Source: Verticillium longisporum
Lineage: Eukaryota > Ascomycota > Sordariomycetes > Glomerellales > Plectosphaerellaceae
Reading direction: 5' to 3'
Assembly (NCBI GenBank): GCA_019188255.1
Contig: JAETXT010000015.1
Span: forward strand, 930,001-994,000
DNA length: 64,000 bases
The notes beneath the pieces are model-generated. The model saw only the letters and a program-made list of their open reading frames with translations. It did no database searches and was not told where the DNA came from. Position 1 is the stretch's first letter; the number at the start of each line of letters is the position of its first letter. Shown here piece by piece: positions 1 through 10,848 of the stretch. The translations under genes were made by a program, and so were the position numbers.

Positions 1-1039
1 CGACAGACCACCAGCGCGGCTCAATCCCTTGCCTACGACACCAGGGTTGGGCACCGGCCTTTATGCAAACCCAACGTTCAGAGAGGATGACTTTCTCGAC
101 GATGGCGCCCTCGACAATGCGCTGTCTGAGGATGAGGACTTTCTCGACAACATGAATTTGGGCGAGCAGCTTTCAAACATTGAAACTCAGCCCCCATCAG
201 AAGTGCCGCCTCGAGAGGGACTCTACTCAACACCATTGAGCTGGGAGAAACCAGCCCCCGGCCTCAGAATGAACCCGCTTTTTGGCCTCGGTGCGCCTAT
301 GCTGGACCCCGAGCAAAGACGATTGCTCGCCATTGCCCTCAACGCAGGAGGATCCGCCAACAACATTGCCTCCGGCTTCGGGTTTGGCATGGGAGGTGAC
401 ATAGGATCGGAGTACTCGAGCATGGGCCACATGGGGTCGAGTGCTGCGACAGCAAGCCTCAGCGAGATCTCAAAGGCAGCCGGCGACGAGCCGACAAAGT
501 CCAAGGGCAAAGGGAAGGAGAAGGAGGGTGAGGCACCGAAGCCTGCGAAACAAACGAAGGCACAGAAAGCACAAGCCGCCAAAGCCGCCGCTGCCGCAGA
601 GGCGGCAAATGAAAAGGGGAAACTGGGGGACCGGACCGCGCACAATGATATTGAGAGGAAATATCGCACAAATCTCAAGGACAAAATTGCGGAGCTCCGA
701 GATGCGGTACCATCTCTGAAGTCCATGCCTGATGAGGGCGACGAAGACGACGATGACAGCCAGACACGGGGAGCGCCCAAAGTCAGCAAGGTATGGCGTC
801 CCTGCTCCAGCATGTGCTATTCTTTTTGCGGTTCTGACTGTGTTTAGGGAACCGTTCTACTGAAAGCGACGGAATATATTCACCATCTCGAGAAGAGAAA
901 CCAGGCAATCATGAAGGAGCACCAAGAGCTCGCTCGCCGGCTGCAAGCATTCGAGCAACTGTTGACGGCGACCGCTCGACAACCGTTCCCAATGCCGACT
1001 TACAGCAGGACCATGTTTGATCCCCGCGGATTCTGTTAG
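1..1039 (+). CDS. SREBP-type bHLH transcription factor (5' end outside window)
   Basis: This encodes a nuclear DNA-binding protein. The reading frame is open to the window edge with no ATG before it, so the start lies upstream. Exon 1 runs to 790, an intron occupies 791-847 (gtatgg...tttag), and exon 2 ends at the TAG at 1037-1039. The basic region (about 637-670) reads AHNDIERKYR. The Tyr where most bHLH proteins have Arg is the hallmark of the SREBP class. Helix 1 and the loop (LKDKIAELRDAVPSL, then an acidic stretch) end exon 1. Helix 2 and a zipper-like stretch (LLKATEYIHHLEKRN) begin exon 2. An Ala/Lys-rich linker precedes the domain. The protein ends about 60 residues after the splice and has no membrane segments, so it resembles the short SrbB-like fungal SREBPs, not the membrane-tethered SrbA/Sre1 type. 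Family assignment is firm; the specific ortholog is inferred. Confidence 0.85.
791..847 (+). other. intron in the bHLH gene
   Basis: 57-bp phase-0 intron with donor GTATGG and acceptor TTTAG. It interrupts the loop of the bHLH domain. Splicing joins the loop to helix 2 in frame. Confidence 0.85.
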
Positions 1040-1516
1040 AACTTACCCTTATTCGTCACGACCTTTCACGGCCAATTTGTACATCATCTGCTGCTTGCAG
1101 TAGCCATATAATGAATGAACTGGAGTTTATTGGGTTGGATTACCAACGAAGACATGCATCGGTGCTGGGGGGCGAGAACCTGACCTCATTCTTCTGAAAG
1201 CCACGGCCTGACCAAAGGCCAGAGAGAGAGAGAGAGAGAGATCACATTAGATGAGCATGGGCTTTGAAACGGCGTTTACATGTTGCATTCAGGGCGATGT
1301 TGTTGAGCATCTGCAGCCGAAAGAGAACAGTTTCCAGCATCACGAGAGCAAAACCGATGCGATTATATTATTGTCGCGGCAATATACTGAGCCAACCGGA
1401 GCCTTGCTACTTCCCGCAGCGTGCCGTGCATGTCCTGACGATAGATGGCAAGTCAAACCCGTCGTAAGTATGGTGATGTACAGGTCATGTTACATGTAGT
1501 CCAGGCGAGGCCGGGC
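1040..1516. other. intergenic, convergent 3' ends, with (GA)n
   Basis: Spacer between the ends of the bHLH gene and the aminopeptidase gene. It holds a (AG)10 microsatellite at 1221-1241. No gene is seen. Confidence 0.7.
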
Positions 1517-3055
1517 TCAATCCCGTAGCGCCTCAATGTCAGCCACCTCCTTGACGGCCTCGGTTGTCAGGATAAAAGGCGACGATGCGTCCACGCAAAT
1601 GCTGTCCTCGATCCGCACACCGAGGCCCCTGAAGTGCTTGGGCCAGCGCTCGTCGTCCGGCACGTACACGCCGGGCTCGACCGTGACGCAGTGGCCCGAC
1701 TTGAGCGGCACGCGGCGGCCGTAGCCCGGACGTCGTGCACGTCGAGGCCAATGTAGTGGCCGACGTGGTGGGGAAGAGGCGGTCGACGTCGCGGTGGGCA
1801 ATATCGAAGCCGAGGCTCTTGAGCTCCTCGTGCAGGCCGCGGTAGGTGTGGTCGTGGATGTCGTCGAGGGTCAGCCTCGCGTCCTCGCGGCACTGGGCGA
1901 CGCTGGCGCGCTGGACCCTGAGCACGGCCTCGTAGAGATCCCTCTGCGACGGAGTGAACTTGCAGTCGAGGGGCCAGGTACGGGTAATGTCTGTGATGTA
2001 GGTGCCGTACTCGCCGCCGGCGTCGACCATGACCATGTCGCCGGGGCGCAGGACGTCGTTGTTGAGGACGTAGTGGATGCACGAGCCGTTGCGGCCGCCG
2101 CCGACGACGGGGATGTAGGCGGGGCCGTCGCAGCCGTCGACGGCGAAGCGGTAGTCGAGGAAGTTGTGTAGGTCCTTCTCGCGCGTCCAGGCGCGGCGCA
2201 TGGCGTCCGTGATGACGCGGCCCGAGATCTGGCCGGCCTTGCGCATGTTAGCAATCTCGGCCGGCGACTTGATGGCGCGCAGCGTGTTGAGGATGGGGTA
2301 GAGGGGCGAGCGGGTGGACGGCCACCACGACTTGTCGCCCTTGACGAGGGACCAGAGCTTGCTCTCAGCGTGGCCTTGGCGCGGCCTCTCGAGGTCGGTG
2401 TAAACGCGCGTGGCGGACTTGACAATCTCGGGCAGGAGCTTGTCGATCCTGTTGATATCGCCGGCGTCGTCGGCGTTGAATATGTCGGCGGCCGCCTGGA
2501 TGCCGTTGCGCGGGCCGGACCACTGCTCGGCCGTAGCATCCTTGGGCTGGCAGAAGAGATGGAATGTAAAGTCGCCCCACTGGGGGCCGGTGTTGCGGAT
2601 GACGGCGAGTGAGTCGCCCTCGGCCCAGCCGGTGAGGTAGAGGAAGTTGGACTCTTGACGATAGGGGTGAAAGACTGCGCCTGACCGGTACTTGAGCTCG
2701 GCGGCGGGGAGGATGGCGAGGGCACCCTCGGGGAGACGATGGGCAAGGTTGGCGCGGCGGTCATAGTACTCTTGCGCTGTGATGCCGGGGGTGACTGAGG
2801 CTGTTAGCGAGGGGTTCTTGGTCATGAAAAGACGATGTAGGGAGGGGTGACGAGATGGAACTGACTTTCACCGGCCTTCAAGATGTGGGGATGTGTCTCG
2901 TGAACCGGTTGACCAAACTGGAGATCAGCTGCCGATACAGAGGCAAATGTTCGGAGAGCATGACGTCGACTCGACGGTGTCGGTAATGATGCTCGTATTG
3001 GACATGATGGTACTGAGAAGCGTAGGCTGCGGTGTGTGAGGCGGAACAGTGACAT
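1517..3055 (-). CDS. icp55: mitochondrial Xaa-Pro aminopeptidase, Icp55-like (M24B)
   Basis: Metallopeptidase of the aminopeptidase P/PEPP family. Yeast Icp55 trims one residue from imported mitochondrial proteins after presequence cleavage. Exon 1 (3055-2866) encodes a basic, Ser/Arg-rich presequence beginning MSLFRLTHRSLRF. An intron at 2865-2795 (gtcagt...ctaacagcctcag) joins KAGE to ITPGITAQEYYDRR. Visible domains are the creatinase-like N domain (YRQESNFLYLTGW) and the pita-bread domain with its metal ligands: Asp in MVDAGGEYG, Asp in ITDITRTW, His in HHVGHYIGLDVHD, Glu in VTVEPGVY and Glu in VRIEDS. The frame breaks twice, each time by one missing base: in a C4 run (plus 1770-1773) just before HHVGHYIG and at a CCGGG tract (1725-1729) just before GYGRR. 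Both sides of each break are perfectly conserved, so I read this as a functional gene with consensus errors; a recent pseudogene is the alternative. Stop is at 1517-1519. Confidence 0.85.
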
Positions 3056-4363
3056 CTCGGTGGTGGATGGAGAGGGAGGGCGGAAAAGGAGGTGAGACCA
3101 TGCGCAGGGATCAAAAATTGATGATGGATCTCATGTAAAGGAGAGAAGGAGACTTTTTGGGTTGTGATCTGATGATTCGTAGACCAGGGAGACAATAGAT
3201 TGATACTGTCTGATTGGCCCTGCAGGTTTTGACCGTTGTTCCCTTGTTCGTCTGGCTTGTTGGTTTCCTTCATATGGCTCGAAGCTCACGATGGCTTCAC
3301 TCTAGGCGGGCAGGCTGAGTGAGGTGAGCCTCCCTCACCAGTTTGGCAGGCAAGTCCACTGAGGCTGACGTCTGGAGCTCCTCCCCTGGCAACGCTACAG
3401 GGAGGCTGGCGGCGGCCCGTAGAATTTCCGCTCGGCGAGAAGAGCCTGGTAGACATTCCGTTCAGTGACATCAGCGAGCCAGAAACGCGCTGTAAATGGG
3501 CGCGCCGGCACGGAACGAGTGGGGTGCAATCCCCCCAGCCACACGGTTTTACTGAATTCAGGGCACTGAAGCGCGGCTATCGGGCAATGGTTTAGCGAGC
3601 CTTGCAGCGGGGTTCCCGACCCGAAACGGACGACAGCTGGCGGATGAGGCCGGTTGCCAGAGCGGACTGTGGCTCGTGCGTGTTGTCGGCGGCGCCCAAC
3701 CAGGATTAGCGCTGTTGTTGCCCCCCGGCCGTGCTGTGCCCACATTGCCCGTCATCTGCCCAGTCATGGCCCTGCACGGCCAACAGCAGGTGGGGAACCC
3801 TCCCTCGTCCTCTCTTCCTGCCCGGCCACACCAAAACCAGCACGCCTTCTGCTGACCACAGTCCCAAAGCTCTTCCTACGACTCCGACTTCCGACTCAAG
3901 GTGCACTGCACACTGCACACTGCACACTGCCTCCCACCCTCCCACTGCTAACCACAACACCCCATAGACAAGTCGACGAGAGCTCCCTCGTCCTTTGTTG
4001 CACCCAGTCCCGTTTTCCTCTCCTTGTCGACGTTGTCTTCTGCTGCTTTGGCCTCTCTCCTTCTTCAATGTCTTCTTGACGCATTTCTCCTGCTGCACCT
4101 GTGAGTACGCGGTCGAGACGTGTCGGCCCTGCACGTCGCGTGCCCACTCCACCCACCACCACCACCAAAGACCCTCGTCCACAGAAGCATCAAACCTACT
4201 CCTCCGACACCACCGCCTCTGCCTCCCACCGCACTCGGCCCTTTTTTACGCCTCGCGACCGTTGAATCGAGCAGCTCTTTTTTTGCTCTCGAGATTCATA
4301 CATTCGAAGAGATCGACCTCTCCACTTTCGACCCGCAAACAACATATTGATTGGACATTTTTT
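3056..4363. other. divergent promoter region and DBF4 5' leader
   Basis: Region between the divergent icp55 and dbf4 genes. The part nearest dbf4 (about 3900-4360) is pyrimidine-rich (CTCC, CCACC, TTCCTC tracts), as is usual for fungal 5' leaders. Several overlapping short frames exist but none shows a conserved motif. No gene is seen. Confidence 0.6.
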
Positions 4364-6437
4364 ATGGCAACACTATCTCTATCCCCGACACCCGTCACCC
4401 TGTCTGCCATGTCGACTGCAAGACGGACGCCCCTGTCCAGCAACCCCAATGTCGCCAACTCGCCTTTGAGGGCCCCAGGTGCCGCCACCCTCGCCCAGAC
4501 CAAGCCCAAGCGTTCCTATGCCACCCTCCAGCGCGAGGAGGCCTACGGCCAGCCCCCGCCGCTGAAGAAGCAGATGCTTGAGAATGGCCTCCAGCGCCAG
4601 CTTCGCTCCCCGTCGAAGGGTCACAGGAGCGCCCTGCCCCAACGTTCTGTCCGCCTGTCCACAAAGGAGAGTACCGCTCTGCAACAGGAGCAGACCCAGC
4701 AGGATAACAGTGTTGAAAAGATCCGGCAATGGCAGAAGGAGTACCAGGCGAGGTTTCCCAAGATGGTGTTCTACTTTGAGAGCATCTCCGAGGATCTCCG
4801 CTACAAGCTGTCCAAGCAGGCTGTCAGCCTGGGAGCTGTAAGACCCCCCCTTTCGGTTCAACATGATCTCCCTTCGTATGCTGACCGTGTTGCTTTTCAT
4901 CTAGCGCGAGGAACGCTTCTTCTCTAACAACATCACCCACGTTGTGACCACCCGCCCCGTTCCCACCGAGGACGAGGTTCATGCCTCGCACCACGAGCAG
5001 CATGCTCATGAGGAGCAGCCGCAGACGATCAATCCTTCCCTGCTCAACCGATCTACCGACACTCGGCGGCGTCTATTCGATACCGGCACCAAGAGGACAC
5101 ACGCTCAACTGCAGGATGACAGCCTCCGCCGGCCCAAGCCCATGCGAAACAATGACATTCTGCACAAGGCCCGCGATATGGGCAAGAAGATCTGGCCCTT
5201 GGAGAAATTTCAGAGGATGCTCGAGATCCTTCTGCAGCCTGACCCTCATGCTGCCGTGGCCATCGCACACGCCGGCAAAGACGATGCTGGTCGGCACGGC
5301 TTGGGGGCAAGAAGGCGGCCGAAGAGCCAAACCTGTCCCAGCTCCTGCAGCGGGAGCGACTCAACGGACCTTCTGACCGAGACCCAACCGTCGCCAGCCG
5401 CGAGCTGATCCAGTTCAGAGGACCTTACATTTATGTTTACGACATGGACGAGAAGCAAAAGCCCATCATGGTGCGCGAGTACCCGAGGGCCAGCAAGTAT
5501 GAGGGAGAGTGGCCGCAGTTCAGAACCGTCACCGATGGACGCTGCCCCTTCGTGGAGGAAGTTGACCCCGTCGACCGTGCAGCGAGGAAGTCTCGGGCCG
5601 AAGAGAAGGAGAGGGCCGCCAGGCGTGTCATCGAAGCTCGCCCCAGCCTACAGCCTCCTGAGGCGCAGGCGCCGAAAGCCGTCATTGGTAAGCGATCTCT
5701 GGCTGAGATGCAGAACGGTCAGGAGCAGGTCCGTGCTACCTCTGTGAACCCGGCCGACGTCTTCAAGGCGCCCAAGACGATCGAGTCCAAGCCGTCCGAC
5801 TTTGGTTTTGTCAGCCGAGCGCCTGCCGGCCGCTTCCTTGCCGGAGAGCCTGTCGCATCAGGTGTCCTGCCGTCCAATGCCACTTCTGCCATTCGTTCTC
5901 AGATGATCTCATCAGCCACCGGTACCGGCGCCGCCAAGGCGGGCACGAGCAAGGAGATTCATGGACTTCAGCGCAAGGTTCTCCAGAGAGGCACATCCTA
6001 TTCGCAAGACCCCAGCTCTCGGCGACCCGACCTCAGTGTCGATGTCGCATCTAGCAGATCCGGGAGCACCGTACGGGCCACTAGTCGACGCCTGGAACTG
6101 ATCGAGGAGGACGCCAATAAGGGCGAGATGAGGCAGACGCGGGCCAGCACCAAGGCGCAATCGGCGCCTGCCCAGAAGAGCAAACGGGATCTCAAGCCTG
6201 GCTATTGTGAGAACTGTCAGGACAAATTTAAGGACTTCGATGAGGTACGTAGCGTGGTGAATCTTACCCAGACTTTGCTTTGCTGACTCGTTTTAGCACA
6301 TCCTTTCTCGCAAGCACCGCAAATTCGCCGAAAACCTCGACAACTGGGCCGAGCTCGATGAGCTTCTGGGGAAGCTCGAACGACAACGCTGTAAACCTCG
6401 CTCACAATACTACAGCGAGTGTCAGGCTGCATTCTGA
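4364..6437 (+). CDS. dbf4: Dbf4/Him1, regulatory subunit of the Cdc7 (Hsk1) kinase
   Basis: Activates the Cdc7 kinase that phosphorylates MCM helicase at replication origins; nuclear. Exon 1 is 4364-4837, intron 4838-4904, exon 2 4905-6244, intron 6245-6296, exon 3 6297-6437. The three Dbf4 motifs appear in order. Motif N is BRCT-like (VFYFESISEDLRYKL, then REERFFSNNITHVVTTRPVP across the first splice). Motif M reads RELIQFRGPYIYVYD, then KPIMVREY and WPQF. Motif C is the DBF zinc finger: GYCENCQDKFKDFDE joins HILSRKHRKFA across the second intron, giving C-x2-C-x9-H-x5-H. One base is missing in the G5 run at 5303-5307, between motifs N and M. Restoring it gives an unbroken frame into the conserved motif M, so a consensus error is likelier than decay. 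The start is the first ATG of the conserved frame; the protein ends shortly after the finger. Identity is confident. Confidence 0.9.
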
Positions 6438-7024
6438 TGCGGATCTATCTCGCATTACTCCTGCCTCCCACAACCTCTTTGCTTTGACTTCACGATCTTC
6501 TGCCCTTCTCCACTCCGGCTACTCAACGATACCCTAATTCCAACAACCAATCAACCAGTCCTCAGCACACGGAACGTGCTTTGTTTTTCATCATTACTGC
6601 GCGAGCCATGGCCTTCCCCTCACACGAGGAAGCCATCAATAAGATACCACTTGGCTCAGCATTGTCGTCCCTCGAGACTTCATTCATCTTCACCTTCCCT
6701 TCGATTTTTTGCGTCGACCACCAGGCAAAGGAGGCATTGCATGCACAGCGGCGTACGGCATGAAGCATTTACATAGTGGCTCCCATCGAATGGGATCTCC
6801 TTCTTTTTCTTACTTTTCGGAGGGTTGAATGGTACTACTGCGGAATCACGTTGGCGACGGCAAGCGGGTACAAGGGCATGTGATCTTGGAGGAGGGAGAC
6901 AGAGCTTGGAGGGGGCAACAGGATCCAGGCCCCAGAGTGGCAGAAACTGGACATGCCTAGTCACGTTGACCCGGGAAGAAAGGGGTCACGATAATCATGG
7001 CGTTATGAGCGTTTTCGTGTAGAT
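6438..7024. other. intergenic
   Basis: 3' flank of dbf4 and of the decayed NACHT-ankyrin gene. Short frames only. Nothing recognised. Confidence 0.6.
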
Positions 7025-7429
7025 TTACTGAGCAGTTGATACAAATGATATCGTATGTCTCATGTAAGCCGACTGAGTAGTAGACATGGTCTTTAATGCG
7101 TGACTCACTTCGCTTGTATGTACCTTGAAGTCATGTACATTGTGGGCGAACCACGTTGTTGGGAGTATTGTCAGACACGATAGGCAAAGCAAGGGTCTCT
7201 GAAGTTCACCACCTAATTGTTTCAAATGGCCATGCAAGGAAGAGACGGGATGCGTATCCAGACAAGAAAAAACTCCCTTCCCTGAGATTGACGTCCATTT
7301 CAAGTGAGGATACTCCACACCGTTGTCTTGATTTAGGTCAAGTTGAACACTGTATACGTCAAATTCATCTGCCCATTTGCTAGCTAATAAACTCTGCAAA
7401 CCGTCGGATTCAGACAGAACTGGGGCATC

Positions 7430-10134
7430 ATATGCTGATAGCAATTCCTCCACGTGATCCCCGCCCTTGAAGGCCGATAGTTGTAGTGTGGTCAAGCTGT
7501 GTGTGTACCTTCTGCATCAATATGGGAATTTGACATGGAAAGTATCTTAACCACTGCCCCGCATCCGTTCGCGGCGGCCTAGGACAATAGTTTGCGCCAG
7601 TATTTTGTGTCCTTTGGTTTTCCATTGACTTGTCCCTTATCGAGGAGTATCTTGACTGCCGCCTCGCATCCGCTCATGATAGCCCACTATAGTGGTGTCT
7701 GATCGTATGTTTTATCCCTCGAGTTAACGTCGACTTTTTCATTACCGAGAAGCACCTTAACTATTGCCTCTTTCCCGTAAAAAGCGGCTAATTATAGTGG
7801 TGTCCGGCCTTGACTATCCCTCGAGTTAACATCGACGTTTTCCTTATCGAGAAGCATCTTGACTACCGCCTCGTTTCCTTTCAAAGCGGCCCATGATAGT
7901 GGTGTCCGGCCGTCTCCATCCTTGGAGTTGAAGTTGACCTTTTCCGTATCGAGAAGTAGCTTTACCATCGCTTCGCGTCCGTTCTCCGCAGCCCGCGATA
8001 GCGACGTCCGGCCATAACTGTCCTTCATGTCTGGTCTGTCGCCGCTGTCCAAAAGTCCCTTCCCAGCTTTTTCTAGCCCAAAATATGCTGTGACATGGAG
8101 CCCTTGCATTCTCTTTGGAAACCGCTGGCTGTATCCTCGTGGGCGAAACCTTTCGGCCACCCACAGGACCTGAACCTGTGCCTCAACATTTTTCTCGTTC
8201 CTAAGTAAACCAAGAACCGCCGGAGAAGTTTCTCCGGCCTCTCGAGCATGGTCACCCCAGAAGTGGGCGACGTAGTCGTAGAGAGGGTGGAGTCGTAATC
8301 GGTCCTCGAAGTCGGCATCTGTGCGGCAGAACCCCGACTCAAAAGAGCTGAACGATAGAGATGTGGCGCAGACCTTTGTGATCTCCGTCTGTGCATCTGC
8401 AAACCATCGTTTCCACGTGCGCATGAAATATTCCTGCGTAGAATAGTGCACCAAGCGGATGATGTTGCTCTCCTCGTCCACCGTGACCAGTCCCGCACAA
8501 ACAGACATTATGTCTTCTGGCTGTGAGATGTTGTCGAGGTCCAGCTCCGTTTCACCCACTTCAACACCAAGTGCATGCTGGAGCTCTATTGTGGATAGCG
8601 GCCGCTTGGCGCAGGTGATCCACGACAGAACTTGCTTCGCGAGCTCCACCTCGTCCTTGCGCTGACCCTCGATGCGCTTCATCGCATCATCCTACGCAAG
8701 GTCATACGCTTGAGAGCCGGCGTGCAACACGCTCAGAGCCGAGCGGACAGCTTTGGGGGATCTCTTCCCCTTCAAGGAGTCGAGATGCAGTGGCGCAAGA
8801 AGGAACCTGGTTCAGTTAGCATAGTCCCGTGAGATTTAGGGCGCACAATCATACATTCCATCGACAGCTTCGACGATCTTGGTTGTAATCTCAGCCTGTA
8901 AATCTGGACTCCGATTGACACATGCCGGCATGTGAGCCATGTTGCCCTTGAGATATCTCTGGACATCTTCCGCGCGTGCTCGAATATCCAGTGACACGCT
9001 GTCCATGAACATTTCGGTAATGTTTGCAGTATATCTCGATGTTGCGATGAAGTTGGCTCTAGACGTGGTCTGCAGCGCGGATATCTCCGTCAGAAACTGA
9101 TGTCGACTACCATCAGATAGCTGGCATTCATCAAGAGCGTCGACAACGATGAAGGTCCTTGAAAAGATCTTCGCCACAGTCTGCAGTGCTCTAGATAGTT
9201 CCTCGAGGGTTGGCCGAGTCTTGCCTTTGTGTTTACTATGTAGACTTCTGACGCACTCTGGCAAGGATGTGTGATTCTGGGATAGCTGCTTCAGCAAGCT
9301 TGATAGTAGATCTTCAACCTTCTGTTCCGCCTGTCGTCGAAAGTTACAGTATAGGAATGCGATGCCGACGTGCTCGTCATCCCGGAACCGAATATAGAGG
9401 TTGTCAATGACAATCGATGTAAGAATTGTCTTGCCAGCTCCAGGGATGCCTAGACAAAATAGAGTCCGCTGTGACGTTTCGATCCACTGCTGGTATTCCG
9501 CCGAGTCCAATAGCCACTGACCAGTGCCCGCTTGCCGACGTCTGACGAAATCGCTCTGCTGCGTGCTATAGTCCGCCGTTGTGATCCAGTCGAGGATGGC
9601 TTTATCCTCTCGGTCCACTTGCCAGCCTTGTTGCTCTTTCCTCGCGTCTGTGACTTGTTTGTGAACATGGACAACGAGAGCCAGGGTGTCTAGGACCACC
9701 AATTCGTTCAAGGCGGCACATTGTCTATGAAGGCTCTTGACCGCCTCCTCCAGTTTCCTCGCCTGAAAGGCTATCTTAAACCGTTCCCAGCCAATGCGAT
9801 GTCCCTGCAATCGCTTCTTCAGGTCGTCGTAAAAACTGTCCAGCTTTCGCTTGCACGCTGAGACCATTACATTGGTGTCTGTGGGTCCCGCCTTGTCTCC
9901 AACCTCCGTCAGGAGCGTGGAATGTCGGCCATAATATGCACTCTTGAAGTCGTCATTAACGAGAATATTCGTATAATTGATGGTTAGGGTGACGAAGATC
10001 TGTCCATCAGGCAGAATCTTTGCACACGAAGCGGGGTCAGGGTGAGCAATAAGGCTCGCTCATGGTGACGAATGATGTGAGCTCAGATTACTCACGCGCT
10101 CCGGCAGCAGCAGGCTGAGCGTCGTACAGTACAT
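7430..10134 (-). pseudogene. NACHT-ankyrin STAND (NLR-like) gene with several nonsense codons
   Basis: Fungal NLR-like proteins of this build are implicated in non-self recognition and heterokaryon incompatibility. A plausible start is the ATG at 10134-10132 (13 codons), then an intron at 10095-10018 (gtgagt...ctgacc...aaag) that continues in frame. The main exon shows the N-terminal helical region, Walker A GIPGAGKT, Walker B FIVVDALDEC, and the STAND lead-in STQQSDFVRRRQAGTGQWLL. An intron at 8854-8807 (gtatga...gctaactgaaccag) joins VDGM to FLLAPLHLDSLKG. An in-frame TAG at 8694-8692 then interrupts AYDLA-DDAMKRIEGQ. After the winged-helix-like part (LSTIELQHALGV, VHYSTQEYF), ankyrin repeats follow (DGRTPLSWAALKGNEAVVKM). 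In the next three repeats stops fall at the TPLSW position: TAA 7794, TAG 7689 and TAG 7581, all in one frame. Weaker ankyrin-like sequence in another frame reaches about 7400. The domain reading is firm; whether any product is made is unknown. Confidence 0.8.
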
Positions 10135-10848
10135 GATTGGCGGCGGGGATGGCTCGGTTCAAGCATTCCGAATTCGACTGCTTGTGGAAATGAACTACGA
10201 GAGGGTATCGAGAGGGCAGACGGCGGAGTGGCGGCATCGTTGGAGACGGAGTCATGATGGCCAGGAGTCGGGAGTATATTCTTCAACTAACTTATATTCG
10301 AGCCGACAGTGTGTTCCCTGTGGAAAGACTTCAACCCCATCCACTCCCCCCCCCCAAGAGTAGGATGAGATAGGCATAACGGGGCGGCCCAGGGAGGCGG
10401 AAATCAAAGGGTAGATGAGATCATGTAAGGATAAGTGAAGACAGACGTATCGTACGAAGGCACCGCGAAAAAGAGCTAGTCGTGCCGTCGTCTGCCTGGG
10501 ATAAGGAGGCGACGTAGTCTGTACGTCTGGAAGTTGGGATCTATGAACGAAAGAGATTCCTTCGGTACTCAATTCGTGGTTCCTCTAGGCACCTTTGCTG
10601 TCAGGAAAGATACTGGTGTATGTAAGGTTCTTCAAGGGCCCGTTTTCTGTGAGGGGATGTGATCGAGATGAAACTGGTTCTTGGGAGGTTGCCACAGGAG
10701 TCTTATAGTTAACATGGTGTTGAAATTCGTTTTTGCATATCGAATGCAATTTCCAGAGAAGAGTTGTCATTTGGTTTCCAAGCTGCGCATCGCTTTCCAG
10801 CCTGGGAACCGCGAATCTACTACCCTTTCGTGCTTTAGCCCCCTTATC
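10135..10848. other. intergenic
   Basis: Spacer between the NACHT-ankyrin gene's 5' end and the ammonia-lyase 3' end. No motif-bearing frame. A C10 run lies near 10346-10355. Confidence 0.6.
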
